From Pseudanabaena sp. SR411 (GTDB lineage: Bacteria > Cyanobacteriota > Cyanobacteriia > Pseudanabaenales > Pseudanabaenaceae), in assembly GCF_002251945.1 (NCBI RefSeq), contig NZ_NDHW01000084.1:62158-126157 (forward strand): a stretch of DNA of 64,000 nt. The letters run 5' to 3'. Of the stretch, positions 1 to 7,547 are shown piece by piece; position 1 is the first letter of the stretch; every line of letters begins with the position of its first letter. A program made the translations under genes and the position numbers. The notes beneath the pieces were generated by a model. The model saw nothing but the letters and a program-made list of their open reading frames with translations, searched no databases and was not told the origin of the DNA.

Positions 1-160
1 CCGTGAAAGCGGCATGAGAATTCGCTTTGACGACAATGCCGCTGTAATCATTAACCAAGACGGCAACCCCAAAGGAACCCGCGTATTTGGTCCAGTTGCG
101 CGTGAGTTGCGGGATAAAAATTTCACTAAAATTATCTCCCTAGCGCCAGAGGTACTGTAA
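1..160 (+). CDS. rplN: 50S ribosomal protein L14, 3' end only
   Basis: This is the C-terminal part of ribosomal protein L14, a large-subunit protein that binds 23S rRNA at the intersubunit face. The reading frame is open from the window edge (first complete codon at base 2) and gives about 52 residues, including the family-typical stretches [15 protein letters not shown] and IISLAPEVL before the stop. The stop TAA shares its last base with the ATG of rplX (TAATG), which suggests translational coupling. The start lies outside the window. Confidence 0.95.
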   Translation, partial: RESGMRIRFDDNAAVIINQDGNPKGTRVFGPVARELRDKNFTKIISLAPEVL

Positions 161-543
161 TGTCATTCAAGTCAAAACCTGCCTATCGCGGCAACCGCAA
201 GTCTTTTAAGATTCATGTCAAAAAAGATGATGTAGTTCAAGTAATTTCAGGAAGCTCTAAAGGAACCGTAGCAAAGGTGTTACAGGTTTTCCCTAAAGAC
301 AGCACCATCATTGTTGAAGGTGTGAATGTCAAGACCAAGCATGTCAAGCCTCAAGCTGATGGCGAGTCTGGACAAATCATCACTCGTGAGTTCCCGATCC
401 ACAGTTCTAAAGTATTGCTTTACTCTGAAAAGGAAAAGACCGCTAGCCGTTCTTGCTATACCTTTACGGATGATGGCAAGAAAGTAAGAATGTTGAAAAA
501 GACTGGCGAAATCGTTGATTCCGTTAAGACTGAAAAGAAATAA
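160..543 (+). CDS. rplX: 50S ribosomal protein L24
   Basis: L24 is an early-assembly protein of the 50S subunit that binds the 5' domain of 23S rRNA. The 127-residue product has the KOW fold near the N terminus (residues about 20-60, with [15 protein letters not shown] and the ribosomal-protein-L24 run [15 protein letters not shown]). The C-terminal tail is basic and ends in several lysines. It overlaps the rplN stop by one base and is followed after 48 bases by rplE, the normal order of the spc operon. Confidence 0.97.
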   Translation: MSFKSKPAYRGNRKSFKIHVKKDDVVQVISGSSKGTVAKVLQVFPKDSTIIVEGVNVKTKHVKPQADGESGQIITREFPIHSSKVLLYSEKEKTASRSCYTFTDDGKKVRMLKKTGEIVDSVKTEKK

Positions 544-591
544 TTCTACACAACCTGACCAAGCCCAGGAAAACTCATCGAGGAAGATAAA

Positions 592-1137
592 ATGCTAACA
601 CCGTTTACCGAAGTCTATGCCAAACAGGCTGTTCCTAAATTAATGGAACAGTTCAAGTACACCAACATTCATCAAGTCCCCAAATTTGAGAAAGTGGTGA
701 TCAATCGCGGTCTGGGTGAAGCTGCTCAGAATGCTAAGTCTCTAGAAGCTTCTTTGATTGAGATTGCGACGATCGCTGGTCAAAAGCCCGTGGTAACTAG
801 AGCTAAAAAAGCGATCGCTGGTTTCAAATTGCGTCAAGGAATGCCCGTCGGCATGATGGTCACCCTCCGCCGCGATAAGATGAATAACTTTTTGGATCGT
901 CTGATCAACTTCTCCTTGCCTCGCATCCGTGACTTTCGCGGTGTTAGCCCCAAGAGCTTTGATGGACGTGGTAACTATACCCTCGGTGTCCGCGAGCAAC
1001 TTATCTTCCCCGAAATCAGCTACGACAGTATTGAGCAAATTCGGGGGCTTGATATTTCCATCATTACCACTGCCAACACGGACGAAGAAGGACGTGCGCT
1101 CCTGAAAGCAGTTGGTATGCCCTTTAGAGAATCATAA
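592..1137 (+). CDS. rplE: 50S ribosomal protein L5
   Basis: L5 binds 5S rRNA and, with L18, joins it to the large subunit. The 181-residue length is normal. Recognisable segments are [18 protein letters not shown] near residues 35-52, the [16 protein letters not shown] stretch, and [20 protein letters not shown] in the middle, all characteristic of bacterial L5. The start ATG follows an AGGAAGAT sequence at a good distance. It sits between rplX and rpsH as expected. Confidence 0.97.
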   Translation: MLTPFTEVYAKQAVPKLMEQFKYTNIHQVPKFEKVVINRGLGEAAQNAKSLEASLIEIATIAGQKPVVTRAKKAIAGFKLRQGMPVGMMVTLRRDKMNNFLDRLINFSLPRIRDFRGVSPKSFDGRGNYTLGVREQLIFPEISYDSIEQIRGLDISIITTANTDEEGRALLKAVGMPFRES

Positions 1138-1160
1138 GTAGATCGAATTAGGAGATAAGG

Positions 1161-1562
1161 ATGGCTACCAACGACACCATCTCGGACATGCTTACCCGCA
1201 TTCGCAATGCAACACTTGCAAAGCATCAGACAACTTCCATTCCTGCCACAAGAATGACGTTGAGCATAGCCCGAGTGATGAAACAAGAAGGTTTTATCGC
1301 AGATTTTGAAGAAACAGGCGAAAGTATCGACCGCGCTTTGGTCGTCGCCCTCAAGTATGAAGGCAAAAATCGTCAATCGATTATTAAGCGCCTCAAGCGC
1401 GTTAGCAAACCTGGTTTACGGGTTTACTCGAACTCCAAAGAATTACCCCGTGTATTAGGTGGGATCGGCATTGCGATCATCTCCACCTCTAAAGGGATCA
1501 TGACCGATCGCGAAGCCCGTAAACAGGGTGTCGGCGGTGAAGTCCTTTGCTATATCTGGTAA
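1161..1562 (+). CDS. rpsH: 30S ribosomal protein S8
   Basis: S8 binds the central domain of 16S rRNA and in many bacteria represses its own operon. The 133-residue protein starts [17 protein letters not shown] and ends with the family signature [20 protein letters not shown] followed by EVLCYIW, the canonical S8 C terminus. The start ATG is preceded by AGGAGAT, a strong ribosome binding site. An autoregulatory S8 site in the mRNA was not identified here. Confidence 0.97.
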   Translation: MATNDTISDMLTRIRNATLAKHQTTSIPATRMTLSIARVMKQEGFIADFEETGESIDRALVVALKYEGKNRQSIIKRLKRVSKPGLRVYSNSKELPRVLGGIGIAIISTSKGIMTDREARKQGVGGEVLCYIW

Positions 1563-1634
1563 TTCAGATCGTAAAGATCTGGTAATTCAGGCTGTTAACT
1601 CAGCACATAACATTACAAGCAACGGAAAACAGAC

Positions 1635-2198
1635 ATGTCTCGTATTGGAAAACGTCCCATTCCTCTTCCCCCTAAAGTTGCGGTCTCGATCGTTGGGCAA
1701 GAGGTAACCGTCAAAGGACCTAAAGGAGAACTTAAACGGGTGTTGCCACCCACTGTGGAAGTTCTGCAAGAAGAAAACAACTTAGTTGTTAATCGTGCCA
1801 ATGAATCTCGTCCTGCAAGGCAACAGCACGGACTTTTCCGCACCCTCGTTGCCAACATGGTCGAAGGTGTGTCCACTGGCTTTCAGCGTAAGTTGGAAAT
1901 TCAAGGTGTTGGTTATCGGGCTAACTTGAACGGCAGCAATATTGTTCTGACTGTTGGCTATAGCCACACTGTTGATATTATTCCTCCTACAGGAGTTTCC
2001 CTCGCAGTTGAAGATGCCTCTGGCAAGAAAGTACCTCAAGGCACATTTATTGTTGTCGAAGGTATTGACAAAGAAATCGTTGGTAACTTAGCAGCCAAAA
2101 TTCGAGCTGTACGTCCTCCTGAAGTATACAAAGGCAAGGGTATTCGTTACTTCGGTGAATTTGTCAGACGTAAGGCTGGTAAGACTGGTAAGAAGTAA
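1635..2198 (+). CDS. rplF: 50S ribosomal protein L6
   Basis: L6 lies near the factor-binding centre of the 50S subunit. The 187-residue product begins MSRIGKRPIPLPPKV and carries the C-terminal signature RPPEVYKGKGIRYFGEFVRR of L6, followed by a basic tail ending KAGKTGKK. Both copies of the duplicated L6 fold are present, so it is complete. A small AAAGCT-A-AGCTTT palindrome lies at the stop codon. rplR follows after 66 bases. Confidence 0.97.
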   Translation: MSRIGKRPIPLPPKVAVSIVGQEVTVKGPKGELKRVLPPTVEVLQEENNLVVNRANESRPARQQHGLFRTLVANMVEGVSTGFQRKLEIQGVGYRANLNGSNIVLTVGYSHTVDIIPPTGVSLAVEDASGKKVPQGTFIVVEGIDKEIVGNLAAKIRAVRPPEVYKGKGIRYFGEFVRRKAGKTGKK

Positions 2199-2264
2199 AG
2201 CTAAGCTTTTTCTAGCTTCTTTATTTAATCTTCTTAATTTTTGTAATCTTCATATATAAAAAAC

Positions 2265-2630
2265 ATGAGTGCTAATAGTCGTAGACAAGCAACCATAAGC
2301 CGCCATAAGCGAATTCGTAAGGGGATGTCAGGTACACCCGAACGTCCTCGCCTTGCAATTTATCGCTCTAACAATCATATTGTGGCGCAGGTAATTGATG
2401 ATGTGGCTCAACATACTCTCGTTGCTGCTTCAACCCTCGAATCAGATGTTCGTGAGAGCCTCACCACTACAGCCAATTCTGAAGCTTCGGCTAAGGTTGG
2501 TGCATTGATTGCTGAAAGAGCGATCGCACAGGGAATTACCAAGGTTGTATTCGACCGTGGTGGCAACCTCTATCATGGAAGAGTCCAAGCTCTCGCTGAA
2601 GCTGCTCGCGAAGCAGGTCTCGATTTCTAA
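2265..2630 (+). CDS. rplR: 50S ribosomal protein L18
   Basis: L18 binds 5S rRNA together with L5 and attaches it to the central protuberance. The 121-residue protein has a basic N terminus (residues 1-30, rich in Arg/Lys) followed by [24 protein letters not shown] and ends with [19 protein letters not shown], the usual L18 C terminus. The order rplF-rplR-rpsE is conserved. A clear Shine-Dalgarno motif is not obvious upstream of the ATG, which is common in cyanobacteria. Confidence 0.97.
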   Translation: MSANSRRQATISRHKRIRKGMSGTPERPRLAIYRSNNHIVAQVIDDVAQHTLVAASTLESDVRESLTTTANSEASAKVGALIAERAIAQGITKVVFDRGGNLYHGRVQALAEAAREAGLDF

Positions 2631-2665
2631 ATCATCCAGCAGTGAATCAGTAGATAGAAATAAAT

Positions 2666-3280
2666 ATGGCTAAGAATAGAGAATCAAGACCAGGTGGTGG
2701 TCGCGACAGTGGCAGCGGCGACAGTGGCGATAACCGCGATGAAAAACGCAAAGGTAAGCGCGATAGTAAAAAGAACGATCGCGCTCGTACCGAGAAAGAA
2801 TCTGAATGGCAAGAACGGGTAGTCCAAATCCGTCGAGTCACCAAGGTTGTCAAGGGCGGTAAAAAACTCAGCTTCCGTGCGATCGTGGTCGTCGGTAATG
2901 AGAAGGGTCAAGTCGGTGTTGGTGTTGGCAAAGCTGCTGATGTTATTAACGCCGTCAAGAAAGGTGTTGCCGATGCTAGAAAGCACGCGATCGACGTACC
3001 TTTGACCAAGAGCAATTCCATCCCTCATCCAACTAACGGAATTGGCGGTGGCGCTAAAGTGATGATTCGTCCTGCATCTCCAGGTACTGGGGTAATCGCT
3101 GGTGGCGCTGTCAGAACTGTACTAGAACTAGCTGGAGTCAAAAACATTTTGGCAAAGCAACTAGGTTCTAGCAGCCCTCTCAACAATGCTCGAGCCGCAA
3201 TTAACGCACTTTCAACCCTGCGTACCTTTGGTGAAGTTGCCAGAGCGCGTGGTATTACCCTTGAACAGTTATTTAATTAA
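2666..3280 (+). CDS. rpsE: 30S ribosomal protein S5, with charged N-terminal extension
   Basis: S5 takes part in decoding fidelity and mRNA unwinding at the entry channel. The double-stranded-RNA-binding N domain begins around residue 48 ([20 protein letters not shown]), and the C domain includes [20 protein letters not shown] and ends in [10 protein letters not shown]. Residues 1-47 form a Gly/Asp/Arg/Lys-rich, probably disordered extension that E. coli S5 lacks; cyanobacterial S5 proteins often carry a shorter one. The protein is 204 residues. A short hairpin lies between this gene and rplO. Confidence 0.96.
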   Translation: MAKNRESRPGGGRDSGSGDSGDNRDEKRKGKRDSKKNDRARTEKESEWQERVVQIRRVTKVVKGGKKLSFRAIVVVGNEKGQVGVGVGKAADVINAVKKGVADARKHAIDVPLTKSNSIPHPTNGIGGGAKVMIRPASPGTGVIAGGAVRTVLELAGVKNILAKQLGSSSPLNNARAAINALSTLRTFGEVARARGITLEQLFN

Positions 3281-3282
3281 TG

Positions 3283-3309
3283 CAATAACGGTGCTAAGCG
3301 CCGTTATTG
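3283..3309. repeat. Intergenic hairpin between rpsE and rplO
   Basis: The arms (CAATAACGG and CCGTTATTG) continue inward through a GCTAAGC core, giving a stem of about 13 pairs with one G-T pair. No run of T follows, so it is more likely an mRNA processing or stability element than a terminator. The same GCTAAGC centre recurs in the hairpin after rplO. Confidence 0.7.
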
Positions 3310-3331
3310 TCAAAAGTGAAAAGGAAAAACT

Positions 3332-3775
3332 ATGAGAATTGACGATCTTCAGCCTCAAGAAGGCTCACAGCATCGCAAACGTCGTTTAGGACGTGGTATT
3401 GCCGCAGGGCAAGGTGCTAGCGGTGGTTTCGGTATGCGTGGTCAAAAATCTCGTTCAGGTCGCCCCACCAGACCTGGTTTTGAAGGTGGTCAAATCCCCC
3501 TTTACAGACGAGTACCCAAACTTAAGCATTTCACAATTGTTAATCCTAAACATTTCACAATTGTTAATCTTGATCAATTAAGCGAATTACCTAAAGGTAC
3601 GGTAGTAACCCTTGAATCCTTAATGGATGCAGGCATTATTACTCAAAATGACGGTGTATTGCGCGTATTGGGTAGAGGTGATGTGAGTGTAGCGCTTACA
3701 GTTCGTGCTCATTCAATTACCACATCTGCCAAGGCTAAAATCGAAGCTGCTGGCGGCACTGTAGAAGTTGCCTAG
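3332..3775 (+). CDS. rplO: 50S ribosomal protein L15
   Basis: L15 is a late-assembly protein of the large subunit, lying on 23S rRNA. The 147-residue protein has the basic, glycine-rich N half ([38 protein letters not shown]) and the C-terminal domain ending in [13 protein letters not shown]. Residues 65-80 are a near-perfect repeat, KHFTIVNP then KHFTIVNL, encoded by two adjacent 24-base units differing at two bases (3524-3547 and 3548-3571). Other cyanobacterial L15 proteins, as I remember them, have a diverged version at the same place, so this need not be an insertion. Confidence 0.97.
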   Translation: MRIDDLQPQEGSQHRKRRLGRGIAAGQGASGGFGMRGQKSRSGRPTRPGFEGGQIPLYRRVPKLKHFTIVNPKHFTIVNLDQLSELPKGTVVTLESLMDAGIITQNDGVLRVLGRGDVSVALTVRAHSITTSAKAKIEAAGGTVEVA

Positions 3776-3778
3776 TCA

Positions 3779-3829
3779 AAAAGAGAATATGTGGCGAAAC
3801 GCTAAGCGTTTCGCCACATATTCTCTTTT
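3779..3829. terminator. Perfect 25-bp hairpin between rplO and secY
   Basis: Two 25-base arms (3779-3803 and 3805-3829) are exact reverse complements around a single unpaired base; the centre reads CGCTAAGCG. The right arm ends in TTTT and is followed by G then TTGTTTTT, so it could act as an intrinsic terminator or attenuator inside the operon. secY starts 120 bases later and would then need read-through or its own promoter. Confidence 0.7.
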
Positions 3830-3948
3830 GTTGTTTTTGGACAATGGGCTTCAGCCCCTTGTGACTCGACATCGCTTTACAATATTTAAATATCTTAGGT
3901 TAGGCGATCGCTGCCTAACCCAATCAATAGCTTGAGGTAAGTGTAGTT

Positions 3949-5289
3949 ATGGTTGTCAGTAAAGGAAAGAACCCGACAGCACAAGAAACTTTTATGCAAA
4001 TGGCTCAAGCCGCAGGGCTAAGAGGTCGTTTGTTAGTTACTGTTGGTGTTTTGATACTAGTTAGACTTGGAATTTATTTGCCATTACCAGGGGTTGATCG
4101 TCTCCGCTTTACGGAAATTGTCAGAAATAATGCGGTAGTTAATTTCTTGGATATTTTTTCTGGTGGTGGCTTGTCACTGCTCGGTATTTTTGCCCTTGGG
4201 ATTCTGCCATTTATCAATGCCTCGATCATCATGCAATTGATGACTTCGGCGCTCCCTAGTTTAGAAAATCTTCAAAAAAATGAAGGTGAAGCTGGACGCA
4301 GAAAGATTTCCCAATACACGCGCTATGTCGCTTTTGTGTGGGGTGTGATCCAAAGTTGGGGACTTGGGGTTTGGGTGCAGAACTCAGGCGTACTTTCTGA
4401 AGCTACATCTAACTGGATCACAGTTGGTGACGGTCGCGTAATTATGTCTAGCTTTATCTTTCAAACGACAGTAGCTTTGGCGGCTGGATCGATGTTTGTG
4501 ATGTGGGCTGGTGAACTAATTACCGAGAAAGGCGTTGGTAATGGTGCATCTTTACTGATTTTTATTAGTATTGTCGCCAATTTGCCATCTTCTTTGGGAG
4601 ATACGATCGCTTTAGCTCAGAAAGACAGTTCGCGAGTTGGTGGCGTAATCTTGCTGCTGTTTATTTTCTTGGTCATGATCATTGGCATTGTGTTTGTGCA
4701 GGAAGGAACGCGGCGGATTCCCATTATTTCGGCACGCAGACAAGTGGGGCGCAAGCTTTATCGCGAGCAAGCTTCTTACTTGCCATTACGCTTAAATCAG
4801 GGCGGTGTGATGCCAATTATTTTTGCTTCATCGGTGATGATTTTGCCAGCCTATCTCAGCCAAAGCATTAATAATGAGGTGTTTGTGGCGATCGCGACTT
4901 GGATTTCTCCTAGTGGCGCTGGTCACATTCCTGTGTATATGTTGCTAATTCTAGGATTTAGCTTCTTTTACTCGACCTTAGTTCTTAATCCTGTGGAATT
5001 ATCACAGAACCTCAAGAAGATGGGTAGCAGTATTCCCACCGTGCGCCCTGGGACGGCAACTTCGGATTATATCAGCCGTATTTTGAATCGATTGACTTTG
5101 CTTGGTTCAATTTTCTTGTGCGGTATTGCGATTATTCCTAGTGCTTTAGAAAAAGCTACTGGTGTATCAACCTTTAGTGGCATCGGTGCAACTTCTTTAC
5201 TGATCTTGGTTGGTGTGGCGATCGAAACCTCGAAGCAAATTCAAACCTATGTGATTTCTCAACGTTATGAAGGCATGGTGAAACAGTAA
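3949..5289 (+). CDS. secY: Preprotein translocase subunit SecY
   Basis: SecY is the channel of the Sec translocon, in the plasma membrane and, in cyanobacteria, also the thylakoid. The 446-residue protein has about ten hydrophobic segments and the SecY signatures GIYLPLPGVDR (N-terminal loop), FNxF-like NFLDIFSGGGLSLLGIFALGI, GNGASLLIFISI and EGTRRIPI, with RPGTATSDYI near the C-terminal side. The TAA stop overlaps the ATG of adk by one base (TAATG), so the two are probably translationally coupled. The unusually large gap before it contains a strong hairpin. Confidence 0.97.
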   Translation: MVVSKGKNPTAQETFMQMAQAAGLRGRLLVTVGVLILVRLGIYLPLPGVDRLRFTEIVRNNAVVNFLDIFSGGGLSLLGIFALGILPFINASIIMQLMTSALPSLENLQKNEGEAGRRKISQYTRYVAFVWGVIQSWGLGVWVQNSGVLSEATSNWITVGDGRVIMSSFIFQTTVALAAGSMFVMWAGELITEKGVGNGASLLIFISIVANLPSSLGDTIALAQKDSSRVGGVILLLFIFLVMIIGIVFVQEGTRRIPIISARRQVGRKLYREQASYLPLRLNQGGVMPIIFASSVMILPAYLSQSINNEVFVAIATWISPSGAGHIPVYMLLILGFSFFYSTLVLNPVELSQNLKKMGSSIPTVRPGTATSDYISRILNRLTLLGSIFLCGIAIIPSALEKATGVSTFSGIGATSLLILVGVAIETSKQIQTYVISQRYEGMVKQ

Positions 5290-5846
5290 TGCCTAGAGTG
5301 ATTTTGATGGGTCCACCTGGAGCGGGTAAGGGTACACAGGGCGAAATTTTGGCTGAAGCTTGGCAAGTGCCAAAAATTGCACCTGGCGATATTTTTCGCG
5401 CTGAAATCAAGCAAGGGACTGAGCTAGGACTGAAAGTTAAGTCTTTTAGTGATTCTGGGCGACTTGTGCCTGATGAGGTTGTAATTGAGGTGATTGAGTC
5501 ACGCTTGAGACAGCCTGATACTCAAGTTGGTTGGATTCTTGATGGCTTTCCGCGCACAGTAGCCCAAGCTAAGGCTCTTGATGCGCTATTAGCGGAGATT
5601 AACCAACCCTATGATGCGGTGGTCAATCTGGATGTGCCAGATCAGTTTTTAGTCGATCGCTTGTTAGCAAGGGCGATCGATCAAGGACGTGCTGATGATA
5701 ATGAGGAAGTCATCAAAAATCGATTGGAAGAGTACAATGCCAAAACTCGACCTTTGCTAGAATTTTATGGAAATCATGTTACTCAAATTGATGGCACACC
5801 GTCGATGCCAGAAGTAACTGAGACAATCAAAAAATTCTTTGCATAG
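5289..5846 (+). CDS. adk: Adenylate kinase, short form
   Basis: This enzyme interconverts AMP plus ATP and two ADP in the cytoplasm. The 185-residue product has the P-loop GPPGAGKGTQ at residues 8-17, the AMP-binding DGFPRTVAQA motif (about residues 84-93) and the RxxDxxExxxxRxxxY region (RADDNEEVIKNRLEEYN). The long zinc-finger-like LID insert is missing, so it belongs to the short adenylate kinases. It overlaps secY by one base, the usual secY-adk arrangement. Confidence 0.96.
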   Translation: MPRVILMGPPGAGKGTQGEILAEAWQVPKIAPGDIFRAEIKQGTELGLKVKSFSDSGRLVPDEVVIEVIESRLRQPDTQVGWILDGFPRTVAQAKALDALLAEINQPYDAVVNLDVPDQFLVDRLLARAIDQGRADDNEEVIKNRLEEYNAKTRPLLEFYGNHVTQIDGTPSMPEVTETIKKFFA

Positions 5847-5853
5847 ATGCGGT

Positions 5854-5886
5854 GATATTTGATCAAGTGATGCTTCACCAAATATC
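5854..5886. repeat. Imperfect hairpin after adk
   Basis: GATATTTG at 5854-5861 pairs with CAAATATC at 5879-5886, and the stem continues with two mismatches. Just downstream (about 5895-5920) lies AGTGCTTTGCGCTCA, which resembles the conserved flank of repeat family B and may be a decayed copy. No T-run follows the stem. Confidence 0.45.
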
Positions 5887-5959
5887 TATCCTATGTTGCA
5901 AGTGCTTTGCGCTCACAACAAATACATAAAGAACTAATACTAAATTTGGGAGAGTTTGT

Positions 5960-6199
5960 TTGTCAAAAGAAGATTCTATTGAAATGGAAGGGACGGTAAC
6001 TGAGTCTCTTCCTAACGCTATGTTTCGGGTTGCGCTCGATAATGGCTTTAATGTACTTGCTCACATTTCGGGTAAGATTCGTCGGAACTATATCAAGATT
6101 TTGCCAGGCGATCGCGTTAAGGTGGAGCTAACGCCCTATGACCTTACTAAAGGACGCATTACCTACCGTCTCAAAAATCAAGGCGGCGGCAAGAAATAA
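5960..6199 (+). CDS. infA: Translation initiation factor IF-1 (TTG start)
   Basis: IF-1 binds the ribosomal A site during initiation. The 79-residue protein is one S1/OB fold with the family pattern [39 protein letters not shown] and [10 protein letters not shown]. The start is chosen at TTG (5960-5962) because it yields [11 protein letters not shown], matching the conserved N terminus; GGGAGAG lies just upstream. The next in-frame ATG would remove conserved residues. The C terminus has a few extra residues (NQGGGKK). It is followed at once by a terminator, so rpmJ, rpsM, rpsK and rpoA are not in this operon. Confidence 0.93.
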   Translation: MSKEDSIEMEGTVTESLPNAMFRVALDNGFNVLAHISGKIRRNYIKILPGDRVKVELTPYDLTKGRITYRLKNQGGGKK

Positions 6200-6202
6200 A
6201 AC

Positions 6203-6247
6203 AAACCAAAGAGGCAACTTTACTAAGTAAAGTTGCCTCTTTGGTTT
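6203..6247 (+). terminator. Terminator of the ribosomal protein operon
   Basis: The arms 6203-6224 and 6226-6247 are exact 22-base reverse complements around one unpaired base, and the 3' arm ends in a TTTGGTTTT run. It begins three bases after the infA stop codon, so it is the likely transcription end of the operon. Confidence 0.85.
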
Positions 6248-6470
6248 TAGATATGAACTTGCGATCGCGCTTATTATGCTTCTTGCTAGTAATGGGAAAG
6301 ATTAGCGATCGCCATATCAGACAATTGTCTAACTAAACCTGCTTTTAGAGCTTTGTGTCAGAGCTTTTAAAGAACCCACTATAATCTTAATAAGATTTCA
6401 GGAAGTCGTCATGATTGTTGAAACTAGAAACAAATGTAAGAATTTCTCAAACACTTGAAGAATAAATGTC

Positions 6471-6701
6471 ATGCGTAAACAGATTACTGAATACACATCG
6501 CCTCTAGATGCTTTAGTAGCTTTGGCTAAGCAGCTATACAGTTATGAGATTAAATATCAAACTGATTCAGCCGACTTTTTTGTAAAGTATCAGCAAGGCA
6601 AAACGGATGATGATGAAGATACGTTTGATTGGGCGAGTAATTACCGACATTATCTAGCTTTACGGCAAGAATTAGAGAGTAAGTTAAGAAATGTCGCGTA
6701 A
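6471..6701 (+). CDS. Hypothetical small protein, upstream partner of an overlapping pair
   Basis: I do not recognise this 76-residue protein. It is predicted soluble and mostly helical, with an acidic centre (TDDDEDTFDWASNY) and a Lys/Arg-rich tail. It overlaps the next tiny gene by 11 bases, an arrangement common in small cyanobacterial gene pairs and toxin-antitoxin modules, and a confident VapBC pair lies just downstream on the other strand. A TATAAT box occurs at about 6378. Function unknown; a role as an antitoxin or regulator is only a guess. Confidence 0.6.
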   Translation: MRKQITEYTSPLDALVALAKQLYSYEIKYQTDSADFFVKYQQGKTDDDEDTFDWASNYRHYLALRQELESKLRNVA

Positions 6702-6804
6702 TAGTTTTAGGGATTATCTCGATCGCGTAATTTCTTGCGATCAGCCAAGTTTAGCTATGGTTATTCAAGATGCGAACGCTTTTCTTGAGGAAGTTGAAAG
6801 TTAA
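6691..6804 (+). CDS. Hypothetical 37-residue protein overlapping the previous gene
   Basis: An ATG at 6691, inside the 3' end of the preceding gene in another frame, opens a 37-codon frame ending at TAA 6802-6804. The product reads MSRNSFRDYLDRVISCDQ, then a helical acidic tail ending FLEEVES. The 11-base overlap suggests translational coupling. It is short, so it may be chance, but the tight overlap and the absence of other coding potential here favour a real gene. Function unknown. Confidence 0.45.
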   Translation: MSRNSFRDYLDRVISCDQPSLAMVIQDANAFLEEVES

Positions 6805-6862
6805 TGATATAAATTAGCGATCACCACATCAAATGATCGCATAACTACATCTGCTTTTAAGG

Positions 6863-7264
6863 CTACCAAATTATTTGAATGTTTGATAAGTTTCTGATTT
6901 TATGGTCTTTTGTAACTAGAGGCAGACCTAGGTATAGAGAGGTTGCCGCAATAATGCGATCGCCCATTTCTGGAACAATCTCACGCGGGATTTGGGTAAA
7001 AGCTTTGGCTACTGGGGTATCTAGTGGAACAACAACTAATTTTACAAGTGGAGCGTCTATGAGTTGTAAAAGTTGCTCTAGCGAACTTGTGGGAATCCGA
7101 TTTTTCTCAACTAAATAATTTATTTCCACAAGAGAAATTGCAGATATAAAAATTGATTCGCCATTGTTTAAGGCATTATCAAGGGAACTTACTGCATTTG
7201 ATGATAATTTTTCTGGACTTCGCAGATACCAAATAATTGTGTGGGTGTCAGCTACAACGCTCAT
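6863..7264 (-). CDS. VapC-like PIN-domain toxin
   Basis: PIN-domain toxins are Mg-dependent ribonucleases that cut RNA, often tRNA or rRNA. The 133-residue protein starts MSVVADTHTIIWYL with Asp6, then has Glu47 (ISLVEINYLVEK), Asp102 (EMGDRIIAATSLYLGLPLV) and Asp120 (TKDHKI), the four acidic positions of the PIN active site. It follows its presumed antitoxin with a four-base overlap (ATGA), the standard toxin-antitoxin layout. Length and motifs look complete, so the toxin is probably active. Confidence 0.88.
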   Translation of the reverse strand: MSVVADTHTIIWYLRSPEKLSSNAVSSLDNALNNGESIFISAISLVEINYLVEKNRIPTSSLEQLLQLIDAPLVKLVVVPLDTPVAKAFTQIPREIVPEMGDRIIAATSLYLGLPLVTKDHKIRNLSNIQIIW

Positions 7265-7500
7265 AGTTCAATATCCTTGGGGAAGTTTGTCCACATTTCT
7301 TTTCTAGTTTCGGCAAGTTCTTCTTCGGTGAGGTTAATATCTGCATTTGCCCATAAGCCTTTGATGCTTTTGCTTGGGGCTTTAGGAGTTGTTTTGGCTT
7401 GCAAAAATTCGGCAAATTCTAATAGTGCTTGCTGTTTTTCGATTGGTAAGGTTTTGATGACTGCGATTAATGTTTCTTCGATTTTAGGTAATGTTTGCAT
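7261..7500 (-). CDS. VapB-like antitoxin
   Basis: This 79-residue protein (MQTLPKIEETLIAVIKTLP, then EKQQALLEFAEFLQAK) resembles the short DUF2281-type antitoxins of cyanobacteria: a helical N half with the QQALLEFAEFLQ pattern and an acidic C-terminal tail (EEELAETRKEMW) that would wrap around the toxin. It lies immediately upstream of the PIN toxin on the same strand and overlaps it by four bases. Such antitoxins commonly also repress their own promoter; no operator was identified. Confidence 0.75.
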   Translation of the reverse strand: MQTLPKIEETLIAVIKTLPIEKQQALLEFAEFLQAKTTPKAPSKSIKGLWANADINLTEEELAETRKEMWTNFPKDIEL

Positions 7501-7547
7501 GATTTTGACTCCGTTTAATTGTTAGATGATTAGAAAAATAATTTTCT

